From positions 62,001 through 126,000 of the forward strand of contig CAYPNP010000002.1 in the NCBI GenBank assembly GCA_964412195.1: a stretch of 64,000 nucleotides of DNA, in the 5' to 3' direction. Shown here piece by piece: positions 1-7,102 of the stretch. Origin of the DNA: CAYPNP01 sp964412195 (lineage in GTDB: Bacteria; Acidobacteriota; JAAYUB01). Under the pieces are notes generated by a model, which did not search any database, was not told where the DNA came from, and worked only from the letters and a program-made list of their open reading frames with translations. The position numbers and the translations under genes were made by a program. Positions within the stretch are counted from its first letter, which is position 1, and the number at the start of each line of letters is the position of its first letter.

Positions 1-53
1 CTTTGCGCCCTGTGCGTCTTTGCGGTGGAATGGTTCTGATGGGGAAAAAAGAA

Positions 54-129
54 TGGAGGCGGCGAGCGGACTCGAACCGCTGAATGGAGGTTTTGCAGAC
101 CTCTCCCTTAGCCACTTGGGTACGCCGCC
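54..129 (-). tRNA. tRNA-Cys (anticodon GCA)
   Basis: The minus strand folds as a complete 76-nt tRNA. The acceptor stem GGCGGCG pairs with CGCCGCC, followed by discriminator U and an encoded CCA. The anticodon arm GAGGT/ACCTC encloses the loop CTGCAAA, giving anticodon GCA. The T-arm carries GGTTCGAGTCC. Discriminator U is typical of tRNA-Cys. It lies 55 nt downstream of tRNA-Gly on the same strand, so the two are probably co-transcribed. Confidence 0.97.
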
Positions 130-184
130 TCAAAGAACCAGGGACAAAAATGAGCCCGGACGGGCTCATGGTACTTTAAAAATC

Positions 185-259
<75 letters not shown>

Positions 260-340
260 TCAATGGAATGCGGATGATAGCAAAGGGGTCCGGGGCTGTC
301 AACCCATTTTTTCTGCGGAAAAACCCGGCGGACTACCACG

Positions 341-391
341 AAAAAAACGAAACACACGAAAGGGGAAAGAGGCCGTCTTTCGTGTGTTTCG
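341..391 (-). terminator. Rho-independent terminator of the DUF3857 operon
   Basis: A perfect 15-bp inverted repeat (348-362 with 377-391) has a 14-nt loop and is followed on the minus strand by seven T (347-341). It sits 16 nt beyond the stop codon of the DUF3857 gene, so it should end that transcript before the tRNAs. The arm uses the word CGAAACACACGAAAG, which resembles the word-like repeats in other gaps of this window. Confidence 0.85.
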
Positions 392-406
392 AGGTGGATC
401 CGGCCG

Positions 407-2236
407 CTACTTGGCGGCCTTCAGAATGATCTCATTCTGGGAGTCGGTGAACCACGAGGCCATCACCTTCTTGAAGCCGGCGCACTCGGCCGCCGGCAGC
501 GTCGCCTTGGGCACGTCCGTGGTCCGCCGGAGGGTGATCTGCTTGCCGTCGGCGGACACTTCCTGGGAGAAGCCGGCGGCGACATTGCTGGCCGTCAGGG
601 TCCCCGGGACGTACTCCAGCGTCACACCGGGCGGCAGGTCCAGCGTCAGGTCCATCCGGACGCTCAGGGGCGCCACCGGCAGCTGGATCGCCGTCTGCCG
701 CTCGGGCACCCGGTAGAGGTCGCGCCAGGCCGACACGCACGCCGGGACCGGCACCGAGAGGGAGCGGAAGTCGCCCGTGGCGCGGAACAGGCTGGAGGTC
801 TCCGCGGTGAAAGAGCAGGACAACCCCTGCACTCCCCCGCCGTGCACCTTCACCTGCACCTTTTCGGCGCCCCAATCGTGGAGCAGGTCGCCCACCATCT
901 TCTCGGCTTCCTTGCCGGCGTCGGCGGCCATCCGCTCCGGCTTGAAGAGGCGGCCGGACAGCTCCAGGGTGCCCTCCAGCTTGCAGCGCCCACCTTCCCA
1001 GTCCTTGGCGCGGCACTGGAAGGCCAGGCGGGCCGGCCGGGCTTCCGGCTTGGACAGCGGCTCGCCGGTGCGGGCGTCCCGGACCAGGCAGGCGCCTGGG
1101 TCGTTCGTGGCGGCCAGATCGCCGTCCACACCGACCAGGACGTCGGCGTCGGGGCCGGGCACGCGGACCCGCCACTCCTTCACCGCCGGCAGGCAGGCGT
1201 CCTTGGCGAAGCCGTTGTCCGCCGGCAGGATCGCGGCCAGCCGGGCGTGCTTGAAGCCCGCGGCGACGAGCACCGCTTCAAGATACAGGGCCTTCTCCAG
1301 GCCGGTGCCGTAGCAGCGCGCGTGGACCTTGGCGGGATCCGCCACGGCCCCGCCGAGGGCGGCCGGAGAGAGCTTCACGGTGCGCACGCCCTCGGAGACG
1401 CGGTCCGCGGCCTTCAGCAGCAGCGCCATGGAGGGCGGCTCGGCCACCGGCCCGCCCAGCGCCGCCTCGGCCGAGGTCTCGTCCAGGGCGGCCGCCGGCA
1501 GCTTGTCCAGGCGCTCCTTCCAGGACTTGGCGGTGGTGAAATAGAGCGTCGGCACCACCAGGCAGCGGTCGGGCGACAGCCGCTCCTCGGGGTACACCGG
1601 CACGTTGGCCGCGTGCCACTCGTACCGGATTGCGGCGCCCGCCGGCTTGACCAAGGGCTTGGGCAGGTTGCCGGTGGCGCACCAGGCGAGGGCGGCCGCC
1701 TTCGGCACGGTGACGGCCACGGTGAGGTCCTGCACCGGCAGCGTGCCGCCGAAGGCCTCGGCGCCTTCCAGGAACGGCTGGAAGCCCGGCTTGGACGTCA
1801 CGGTGTAATCCAGTTCGATCACCGCCCCGACCTCCAGGCCGGTGTGCGAGACCACCATCTCCCGCAGGTAACAGAGTTCCGGAAATTCATAGGCTTCCGG
1901 ATGGGTGATGGGATTGTAGCCGTTGGCGGGCGTGGGCACCTTCGTGCCGTCCACCTGGGTCGTGACGCACTGGTTGATCTTCAGCTCCTGCCACCCCTCG
2001 GCGTACGGGATGAAGGTCTCGCCGAGCAGCCGGTTCATGGCAAAGCCGGTGAGCAGCTTCTTCTGCTCGTAGACGTGCAGGACGATGCCGCCGTCGGGCG
2101 CCAGGGTGTACTCCCGGACCTGTTTGAGGACCACCGCGTCCGCGGCGGGCGCCGCCGACTGGGCGCCCAGCCACGCCGCGGCCGCCAGCAACAGCATGAT
2201 GGAGAGGGATTTACGAATCGGAATGCGCTTGGCCAT
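407..2236 (-). CDS. DUF3857-type secreted protein with degenerate transglutaminase region
   Basis: 609 residues, with an N-terminal signal peptide (lysine/arginine start, then a hydrophobic stretch to about residue 28). The N-terminal half resembles the DUF3857 domain and the middle corresponds to a transglutaminase-like core. Compared with the adjacent paralogue, the position of the catalytic Cys (around residues 308-316, RCYGTGLEKA) appears to be Gly, and the His and Asp motifs are not recognisable, so it is probably not catalytic. I chose the ATG at 2236, which overlaps the upstream stop in TGATG and has GGAGGT seven bases upstream. A GTG one codon earlier is possible. It is coupled to the paralogue before it and ends at a strong terminator. 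The role is unknown, probably at the cell envelope. Confidence 0.85.
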   Translation of the reverse strand: MAKRIPIRKSLSIMLLLAAAAWLGAQSAAPAADAVVLKQVREYTLAPDGGIVLHVYEQKKLLTGFAMNRLLGETFIPYAEGWQELKINQCVTTQVDGTKVPTPANGYNPITHPEAYEFPELCYLREMVVSHTGLEVGAVIELDYTVTSKPGFQPFLEGAEAFGGTLPVQDLTVAVTVPKAAALAWCATGNLPKPLVKPAGAAIRYEWHAANVPVYPEERLSPDRCLVVPTLYFTTAKSWKERLDKLPAAALDETSAEAALGGPVAEPPSMALLLKAADRVSEGVRTVKLSPAALGGAVADPAKVHARCYGTGLEKALYLEAVLVAAGFKHARLAAILPADNGFAKDACLPAVKEWRVRVPGPDADVLVGVDGDLAATNDPGACLVRDARTGEPLSKPEARPARLAFQCRAKDWEGGRCKLEGTLELSGRLFKPERMAADAGKEAEKMVGDLLHDWGAEKVQVKVHGGGVQGLSCSFTAETSSLFRATGDFRSLSVPVPACVSAWRDLYRVPERQTAIQLPVAPLSVRMDLTLDLPPGVTLEYVPGTLTASNVAAGFSQEVSADGKQITLRRTTDVPKATLPAAECAGFKKVMASWFTDSQNEIILKAAK

Positions 2237-4212
2237 CACTGCACCTCCACCTTTTCCAGCACCAGGGTCCGCTTGCGCTCCTCGCGGACGCTGTCCAGCA
2301 CCTGCTTGAGGTTCGCGTACGTCTCCACCGGGAAGATCCGCTTCTTCAGGACGAGCTTGCCGTCCACCTGCACGGCCCCGTCCTTCCAGGCGATGGTGCG
2401 CTCGTAGGCAGCGGCGTCACCGTCCAGCTTGATCGGGTCGGGCACCTTCTTCAGCGCGTAGCCGGCGGGGGCCCGGAGCGTCTCCGTCCAGCGGTACGTC
2501 GCCGTACAGCGCCCGGACAGCGGCGTCTTCCGCTCCTTGGCATCGATTCTCCACTGCAGGAAGGGCGCCGTGCCGGGGTCCGACAGGTACTGCTTCAGCA
2601 CGGGTGAATAGACGAACATGGCATCGCCGGCCACCCGGGCGAAGCCGGGGCAGCGGAATTCCACCGAGATGAACATGGGCTTGGAGATGTCGTTGGGGTC
2701 CTGGTACGACACCGCCCCGATCTCGGCGGTCGGGTACCAGGAGGTGACCACCGTGGCCACGAACGACTTGATCGCCGGCAGCGGATTGCGCAGCAGTACG
2801 CGCCGGATGGCGGCGTCGCCCTGCCCGTCGGCGTCGATCCGGACCCGGCCGGAGAGGTCACCTTTTTCATCAAGGGAACACTCCGAACTCACGTTGATGA
2901 AATGCTTTTCTGGAGGGCTCCATGGCGTGGTCATGAGGCCCGCCGTCTCGGGCACGCCCATCAGGTACTGCTGCTCCTGCTCCAGCGAGGACCACAGCTC
3001 GCGCACGCCGGGCACCCAGGTGGGGTCCAGCAGCTGGTACTGGCCGTTGCTCCGCTTGACGATGGTGACGCTGTGGTTGAACTGGTCGGCCGGGAGGTCT
3101 TCGATGCGGGAACCGGCCATGGTCATGGCCGGGTAGGATTCGAACCCGGCGGCCCGCAGGAAGGTGACCAGGATGCCGGCCTTGTCCTTGCAGACGCCGC
3201 AGCGGTCCGCTAAGGTCATGGCGCCGGGGTGCAGGATGTAGCCCTCGCCCTTGCCCATGGACAGGCCGCTGTAGCGGATGTTCTCGGCGCACCAGTGGGT
3301 CAGGATCTCGATCTTGCGCTCCTCGTCGGTCACGCCCGCCAGCAACTCGTCGACCTTCTTCTTCACCTCGGGGGTGACGGCGAACGCGGGGTAGTCCTCG
3401 TTGACCTTGTAGAACCAGGCCGACTTCTCGTTCCAGGTGGCTGTGGTGGTGACGATCAGCTTCGGCGCCACGTCGTCGGGGGCGACGGAGCTGGGCTCCG
3501 ACTTCCACGGCGCCATCGACCGCTTGGTCCAGCGGTAGACCAGGAAGTCACCGTCGAGGCGCGTCTCGGTCTCCACCTCGCCGTGGAAGAACTTGTACTG
3601 GAGGGGCTTGGACTTCTGGATGCGGACGGTGTAGGTCTTCTCGGCGACCGGGTAGTCCGCGTAGAACGGCACGATGTCGTAGAAGTGCCCGCGCATGGGC
3701 GGGATGTACCGCTCCTCGTCCGCTTCCTGCTGCAGCAGCGCCAGCACGAAGCCCTTGCGGGTGAACTCCAGCTCGATGGCGTCGCCTTCCTTGAGCCGGG
3801 GCAGCTGGAACACCTTGGCCCGGTTGCCCCAGTAGATCATGAAAGCCGGCGCCGGGATGTCCTGCCCCTTGGAGAGGTCCTGCTCCTCGGGCTTGCCGTC
3901 CCGCCAGAGGCAGATCCGGCGGATGTCGACCATGGAGCTTTTCGGGTCGTACTCGAAGATCCGGGTCATCTCCTCGGCCGCCCCCTTCGCCGTGAGCACC
4001 TTGACCAGCTGGTGCATGCTCATGACGCTCAGGCCGGTTTCCTGGACCTCGACCCGGGTGCGGTCGAACACCATGACCTTGTCCTGGCCGGGGTATTTGG
4101 ACGCGTCCACGCCGGCGACGAGCGCCGGGATGCTTTCCTGGGCGAAGGCCGCGCCGGCCGACAGGCCGAGCAGCACCAGACCCAGAATCAACCACAGAAA
4201 TCGCTGTTTCAT
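2236..4212 (-). CDS. DUF3857 and transglutaminase-like domain protein
   Basis: 658 residues. A signal peptide ends near ALA-like residues at about 24 (SAGAAFAQ). An N-terminal DUF3857 beta-rich domain (about 40-260) is followed by a transglutaminase/cysteine-protease-like core. The catalytic triad is visible: Cys341 in RCGVCKDKAG, His380 in FNHSVTI and Asp396 in LLDPTW. A C-terminal beta domain follows, as usual in DUF3857 proteins of Acidobacteria and Bacteroidetes. The start ATG at 4212 has GGGAGG about ten bases upstream. A longer frame runs upstream but has no signal peptide. The family is predicted to act on proteins or peptides in the periplasm; the substrate is unknown. The next gene is a catalytically degenerate paralogue, translationally coupled. 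Confidence 0.9.
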   Translation of the reverse strand: MKQRFLWLILGLVLLGLSAGAAFAQESIPALVAGVDASKYPGQDKVMVFDRTRVEVQETGLSVMSMHQLVKVLTAKGAAEEMTRIFEYDPKSSMVDIRRICLWRDGKPEEQDLSKGQDIPAPAFMIYWGNRAKVFQLPRLKEGDAIELEFTRKGFVLALLQQEADEERYIPPMRGHFYDIVPFYADYPVAEKTYTVRIQKSKPLQYKFFHGEVETETRLDGDFLVYRWTKRSMAPWKSEPSSVAPDDVAPKLIVTTTATWNEKSAWFYKVNEDYPAFAVTPEVKKKVDELLAGVTDEERKIEILTHWCAENIRYSGLSMGKGEGYILHPGAMTLADRCGVCKDKAGILVTFLRAAGFESYPAMTMAGSRIEDLPADQFNHSVTIVKRSNGQYQLLDPTWVPGVRELWSSLEQEQQYLMGVPETAGLMTTPWSPPEKHFINVSSECSLDEKGDLSGRVRIDADGQGDAAIRRVLLRNPLPAIKSFVATVVTSWYPTAEIGAVSYQDPNDISKPMFISVEFRCPGFARVAGDAMFVYSPVLKQYLSDPGTAPFLQWRIDAKERKTPLSGRCTATYRWTETLRAPAGYALKKVPDPIKLDGDAAAYERTIAWKDGAVQVDGKLVLKKRIFPVETYANLKQVLDSVREERKRTLVLEKVEVQ

Positions 4213-4324
4213 TCGGGTTGATCCTCCCTTGGAAGAACGTAAATGATTTATACCGTTTGGCCGCGGTGCGGGTTTCAGATTATCGGGCGCCGCCCGGCGG
4301 TTGCGGGATGCCGTCCCATCGATG

Positions 4325-4341
4325 CCCCCGGCCGCCGGGGG
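4325..4341 (-). terminator. GC hairpin after the M20 peptidase gene
   Basis: A 7-bp perfect stem CCCCCGG/CCGGGGG with a 3-nt loop lies 11 nt downstream of the peptidase stop codon. No T-run follows, so it may be a weak or Rho-assisted terminator, or an mRNA 3' end stabiliser. The remaining gap up to 4351 shows nothing else clear. Confidence 0.35.
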
Positions 4342-4351
4342 ATTCCTCCCC

Positions 4352-5581
4352 TCAGGCGAGCAGGTCGAGGGCCACCAGGCAGGTGAGCCGGCAGAACGCC
4401 ACCAGCTGCCGGATGTCCACGTACTCGTCGGTGATGTGGAAAGCCTCGTCGTCCCCGGGCCCCCACCCCACCGCCGTGATCCCCGCCAGGTTGAGCGTCT
4501 TGGCGAAGGTGCCGCCACCCATGCCGAACACCTCCGGCCGGAAGCCCAGCACTTCCTGGCAGTTGTCCTGGATCGCATAAACCAGGGGGGTCTCGGGCGA
4601 GATCTGGTGCGGCTCGGTCCAGGCCTGGACCTCCATCTTGAACTCCCCCTCCACCCGGTCGCAGCAGCCCTGGAGCTGCCGGAGGAGCCCTTCCCGGCTC
4701 ATGCCGGGGACCGTGCGGATGTCGAGGTAGATCACGCACTCGCCGGGCACGATGTTGGGCGCCGCGCCGCCGTGGATCTCGCCGAGGTTCAGCGTGGGGA
4801 CGTCCAGCTGCGGGTGACGCTGGTGTTCGAGCTGCAGCCCCTCGATCTCGCGGACCAGCCGGGCCATGCGATAGACCGCGTTGATGCCCCGCTCCGGAGT
4901 GGAGCCGTGCGCCTGCTTGCCGTAGGCCGTGACCTTGATCACCGCCCGCCCCTTCTCGGCAATGTCGATCTTCTTCATGTTTTCGCCGATGTCCGGGATG
5001 ATGGCCATGGTGGGATTGATTTTCTTTTCGTCGATCAGGAAGCCGATGCCATAGTCCACGCCGTCGGGATCGGTGGCCTCCTCGTCGGCCAGCGCGGCGA
5101 TCTGGAGCTGCCCCCGGATCGATTTCTCGCCCACGACCTCCTTGAGGATCCGGGCGGCGGCCAGGATGGCGGCCAGCGGGCCCTTGTTGTCCAGGACGCC
5201 GCGGCCATAGGCCATGTCCCCCTTCACAGTCATCTCGAAGGGCGGCGTGGACCAGCCTTCGCCCGCCGGCACGATGTCCATATGGGCCGCCATGAAGAGC
5301 CGCTGGCCGCTCCGGTCCAGGCCGAGCTTGCCGATGACGTTGGGGCGGCCCTCCAGTCGGGCGTGCTCGTCGGAGGAGATGCCCAGCCGCTCCAGCTCCC
5401 GCTTCACGATTTGCGCCACGCGGTACTCCTCGCCGCGAAGTTTCAGGTAGGGGTGCTCCGCCAGCTTCTCCGTGACGACGTTGACGGTGCGCTCCCGCAC
5501 CATCTCCGCCAGCAGGGCCAGCATCCCTTGCCGGATTTCCGGCTCGTGAGCCGCGAAGTAATCGTGAATTCTCTGCTTCAT
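4352..5581 (-). CDS. M20 family metallopeptidase (ArgE/DapE/CPG2 type)
   Basis: 409 residues, a usual length for M20 dinuclear zinc amidohydrolases. The metal-site motifs appear in order: MAAHMDIVPAGEGW (His-x-Asp), YGRGVLDNKGPL (bridging Asp) and ADEEATD (catalytic Glu plus zinc Glu). A dimerisation lid domain follows. No signal peptide is seen, so it is probably cytoplasmic and hydrolyses amino-acyl amides or dipeptides. The exact substrate (succinyl-diaminopimelate, acetylornithine or dipeptide) cannot be assigned. I chose the second ATG (5581) because AAGGAG lies six bases upstream; the first ATG (5587) directly abuts the ribosome site. It is a single gene between two repeat-containing gaps. 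Confidence 0.9.
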   Translation of the reverse strand: MKQRIHDYFAAHEPEIRQGMLALLAEMVRERTVNVVTEKLAEHPYLKLRGEEYRVAQIVKRELERLGISSDEHARLEGRPNVIGKLGLDRSGQRLFMAAHMDIVPAGEGWSTPPFEMTVKGDMAYGRGVLDNKGPLAAILAAARILKEVVGEKSIRGQLQIAALADEEATDPDGVDYGIGFLIDEKKINPTMAIIPDIGENMKKIDIAEKGRAVIKVTAYGKQAHGSTPERGINAVYRMARLVREIEGLQLEHQRHPQLDVPTLNLGEIHGGAAPNIVPGECVIYLDIRTVPGMSREGLLRQLQGCCDRVEGEFKMEVQAWTEPHQISPETPLVYAIQDNCQEVLGFRPEVFGMGGGTFAKTLNLAGITAVGWGPGDDEAFHITDEYVDIRQLVAFCRLTCLVALDLLA

Positions 5582-5680
5582 GGACATCTCCTTTCGGGGG
5601 TTGAGAGCTTATACGCGGAAGCGAAGGGGAATTCTACACCAAATCGAATCGGGATGCCGGAAAAGTCGTGGGGCAGCAGA

Positions 5681-5731
5681 CCGGTGACGGGTGACCGGCG
5701 ACCGGTGACTGAAGACGGGTGACGGGTGACC
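5681..5731. repeat. Short-word repeat, CCGGTGAC/CGGGTGAC units
   Basis: The gap between the anti-sigma-like gene and the M20 peptidase contains about six imperfect copies of an 8-base word (CCGGTGAC, GGGTGACC and variants) in head-to-tail order. Related runs occur at about 52085-52105 and 54354-54380. It is non-coding as far as can be seen. Confidence 0.7.
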
Positions 5732-5763
5732 GTTGAGTCGGGACGGATCTGCAGGGCCGGATC

Positions 5764-6525
5764 TCAGGAGTGCGGGACCCCTTGGGTGGGGATGTTCTGG
5801 ACGCTCAGGTTGAGCATCATCGCCAGGTCGACCGCGCCGGACCGCCCGTCGGAGTTGAGGTCCGAATAAGGGGCGCCGTGGTCGGAGATGTTCCCGGACA
5901 GGTAGTTGATCATGACCACCATCTGGGAGCTGTCGACCGCCGGGGGTTGCGGCGGCTCCACGGCCGGGACAGGGGCGGCCTTGGGCGCGCGCGGCAGGGC
6001 GCGCGGCGCTGGCGCGGACGCGATCCGTGTCTCGGGCGCCGCCGGAGCGGGCTGCTCCGCCGTCACGGCGGGAGCAGGCGCGGCCGGGGCCGGAGAGAGC
6101 GTCCGTACGGCGGGCGGATGGGCCGCCGTGCGGACCGGCGCGCCGTCCTTTTCTTGCACCAGGATCAGCACCGGCACGACCAGCAGCAGGATCGCCGCGG
6201 CCGCCGCCAGCGCGTACCGGAACGCCGGCTGGAAGGCGGGGGCGGAAACGGGCGCGGCCGGCAGCAGGGCCTGCCGGAAGCCGTCCGTCCGGTGAAGCCG
6301 GGCCAGCGACTGGACGGCTTCCCGGTAGAAGCGGTCGTCGGCGGGGGCGGGCTGCCCCTGTCCCGCCGCTTCGTGCGCCTCGGCCAGGAGGCGGACCTCC
6401 TCGCGGCAGAGCGGGCAGCGGTTCCAGGAATCCGGGACGGAGGGGGCCGCGCTCCCGCGCATCAGTTCGCCCGCGAAACGGACCATCCGATCCTGGTGCC
6501 GCGTGTGCCGGATTCGCTCAAACAT
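5764..6525 (-). CDS. Membrane anti-sigma-like protein with dockerin-like C-terminus
   Basis: 253 residues. The N-terminal cytoplasmic part has an RCPLCREEV cysteine pair resembling, but not matching in full, the zinc-finger anti-sigma (HxxxCxxC) pattern. One membrane helix (AAAAAILLLVVPVLILV) lies at about residues 105-125. A long Pro/Ala-rich linker leads to a C-terminal motif with YLSGNI and DLNSDGRSGAVDLAMML, which resembles a type I dockerin calcium-binding repeat. The start ATG at 6525 overlaps the ECF sigma stop by eight bases, so the pair is coupled and probably forms a sigma/anti-sigma module. The dockerin-like segment would be outside the membrane. The anti-sigma function is inferred mainly from context. 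Confidence 0.7.
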   Translation of the reverse strand: MFERIRHTRHQDRMVRFAGELMRGSAAPSVPDSWNRCPLCREEVRLLAEAHEAAGQGQPAPADDRFYREAVQSLARLHRTDGFRQALLPAAPVSAPAFQPAFRYALAAAAAILLLVVPVLILVQEKDGAPVRTAAHPPAVRTLSPAPAAPAPAVTAEQPAPAAPETRIASAPAPRALPRAPKAAPVPAVEPPQPPAVDSSQMVVMINYLSGNISDHGAPYSDLNSDGRSGAVDLAMMLNLSVQNIPTQGVPHS

Positions 6526-7102
6526 GTCTGCCTTTCCTTCCCCGCTCAAAATGCTCGTGCAGCTTCTTCCTGGCCCGTTTGAGCCAGGACTTGACGGTGT
6601 GGATGCTCACGGCTTCCCGCTCGGCGATCTCCTCGGCCGACAGCCCTTCGAGCACCTGCAGCTCGATGGCCCGCTTGTACACCGGATTCATGCCGCCGAG
6701 GACCTCGTCCACCTTCAGCATCAGGAACCGCTGCTCCAGCTCCTGCTCCGGGCTGTGCTGCCGGGGGCCGCTCCGCTGGTCCACCGTCTCCAGTTCCTGG
6801 CTGGCCCGGCGCTCCTTGAGCACCTTCCAGTTCCGGCTGATGGCGTTCATCACGTAGTAGTAGGACCAGGTCGTGATCTTGGCCTCGCCGCGGAACTTGG
6901 CCAGGTTGGAGTAGATCCGGTAGATCGCATCCATCACGGCGTCTTCGAAAAGATCCGGGTGCCTGGGCAGGAACGCCTTTCCCGCCAGTCCGTTGATATA
7001 AGGCTGGAGGATTTCGGAAAAGAGTGCATCCCAGGCGCTCTTTTCCCCGCTGAGCACCTGCTGGACAAGCCGGTAGTCGTTTTCAAACGGGCGTCGGTCC
7101 AT
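6518..7102 (-). CDS. ECF-type RNA polymerase sigma factor
   Basis: 194 residues, the typical ECF length. Sigma region 2 covers about residues 20-90 (PDLFEDAVMDAIYRIY, then FRGEAKITTWSYYYVMNAISR). Region 4 covers about 130-185, with the helix-turn-helix GLSAEEIAEREAVSIHTVKSWLKRARKKL. There is no region 3, as expected for ECF factors. The gene starts 20 bases inside the end of the NtrY-like kinase gene and overlaps the following membrane protein gene, so it belongs to one translationally coupled operon. Its ribosome site is weak, consistent with coupling. Targets are unknown, and no ECF promoter was seen directly upstream. Confidence 0.92.
   Translation of the reverse strand: MDRRPFENDYRLVQQVLSGEKSAWDALFSEILQPYINGLAGKAFLPRHPDLFEDAVMDAIYRIYSNLAKFRGEAKITTWSYYYVMNAISRNWKVLKERRASQELETVDQRSGPRQHSPEQELEQRFLMLKVDEVLGGMNPVYKRAIELQVLEGLSAEEIAEREAVSIHTVKSWLKRARKKLHEHFERGRKGRHV

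Noticed and set aside
842..2407. A 521-codon plus-strand frame opposite the DUF3857 gene
   Set aside because: Shadow frame with biased composition and no start signal.
5764..6525. Cellulosome component based on the dockerin-like motif
   Set aside because: Only one half-repeat is visible and the protein is in a sigma-factor operon; no cohesin or glycoside hydrolase lies in the window.
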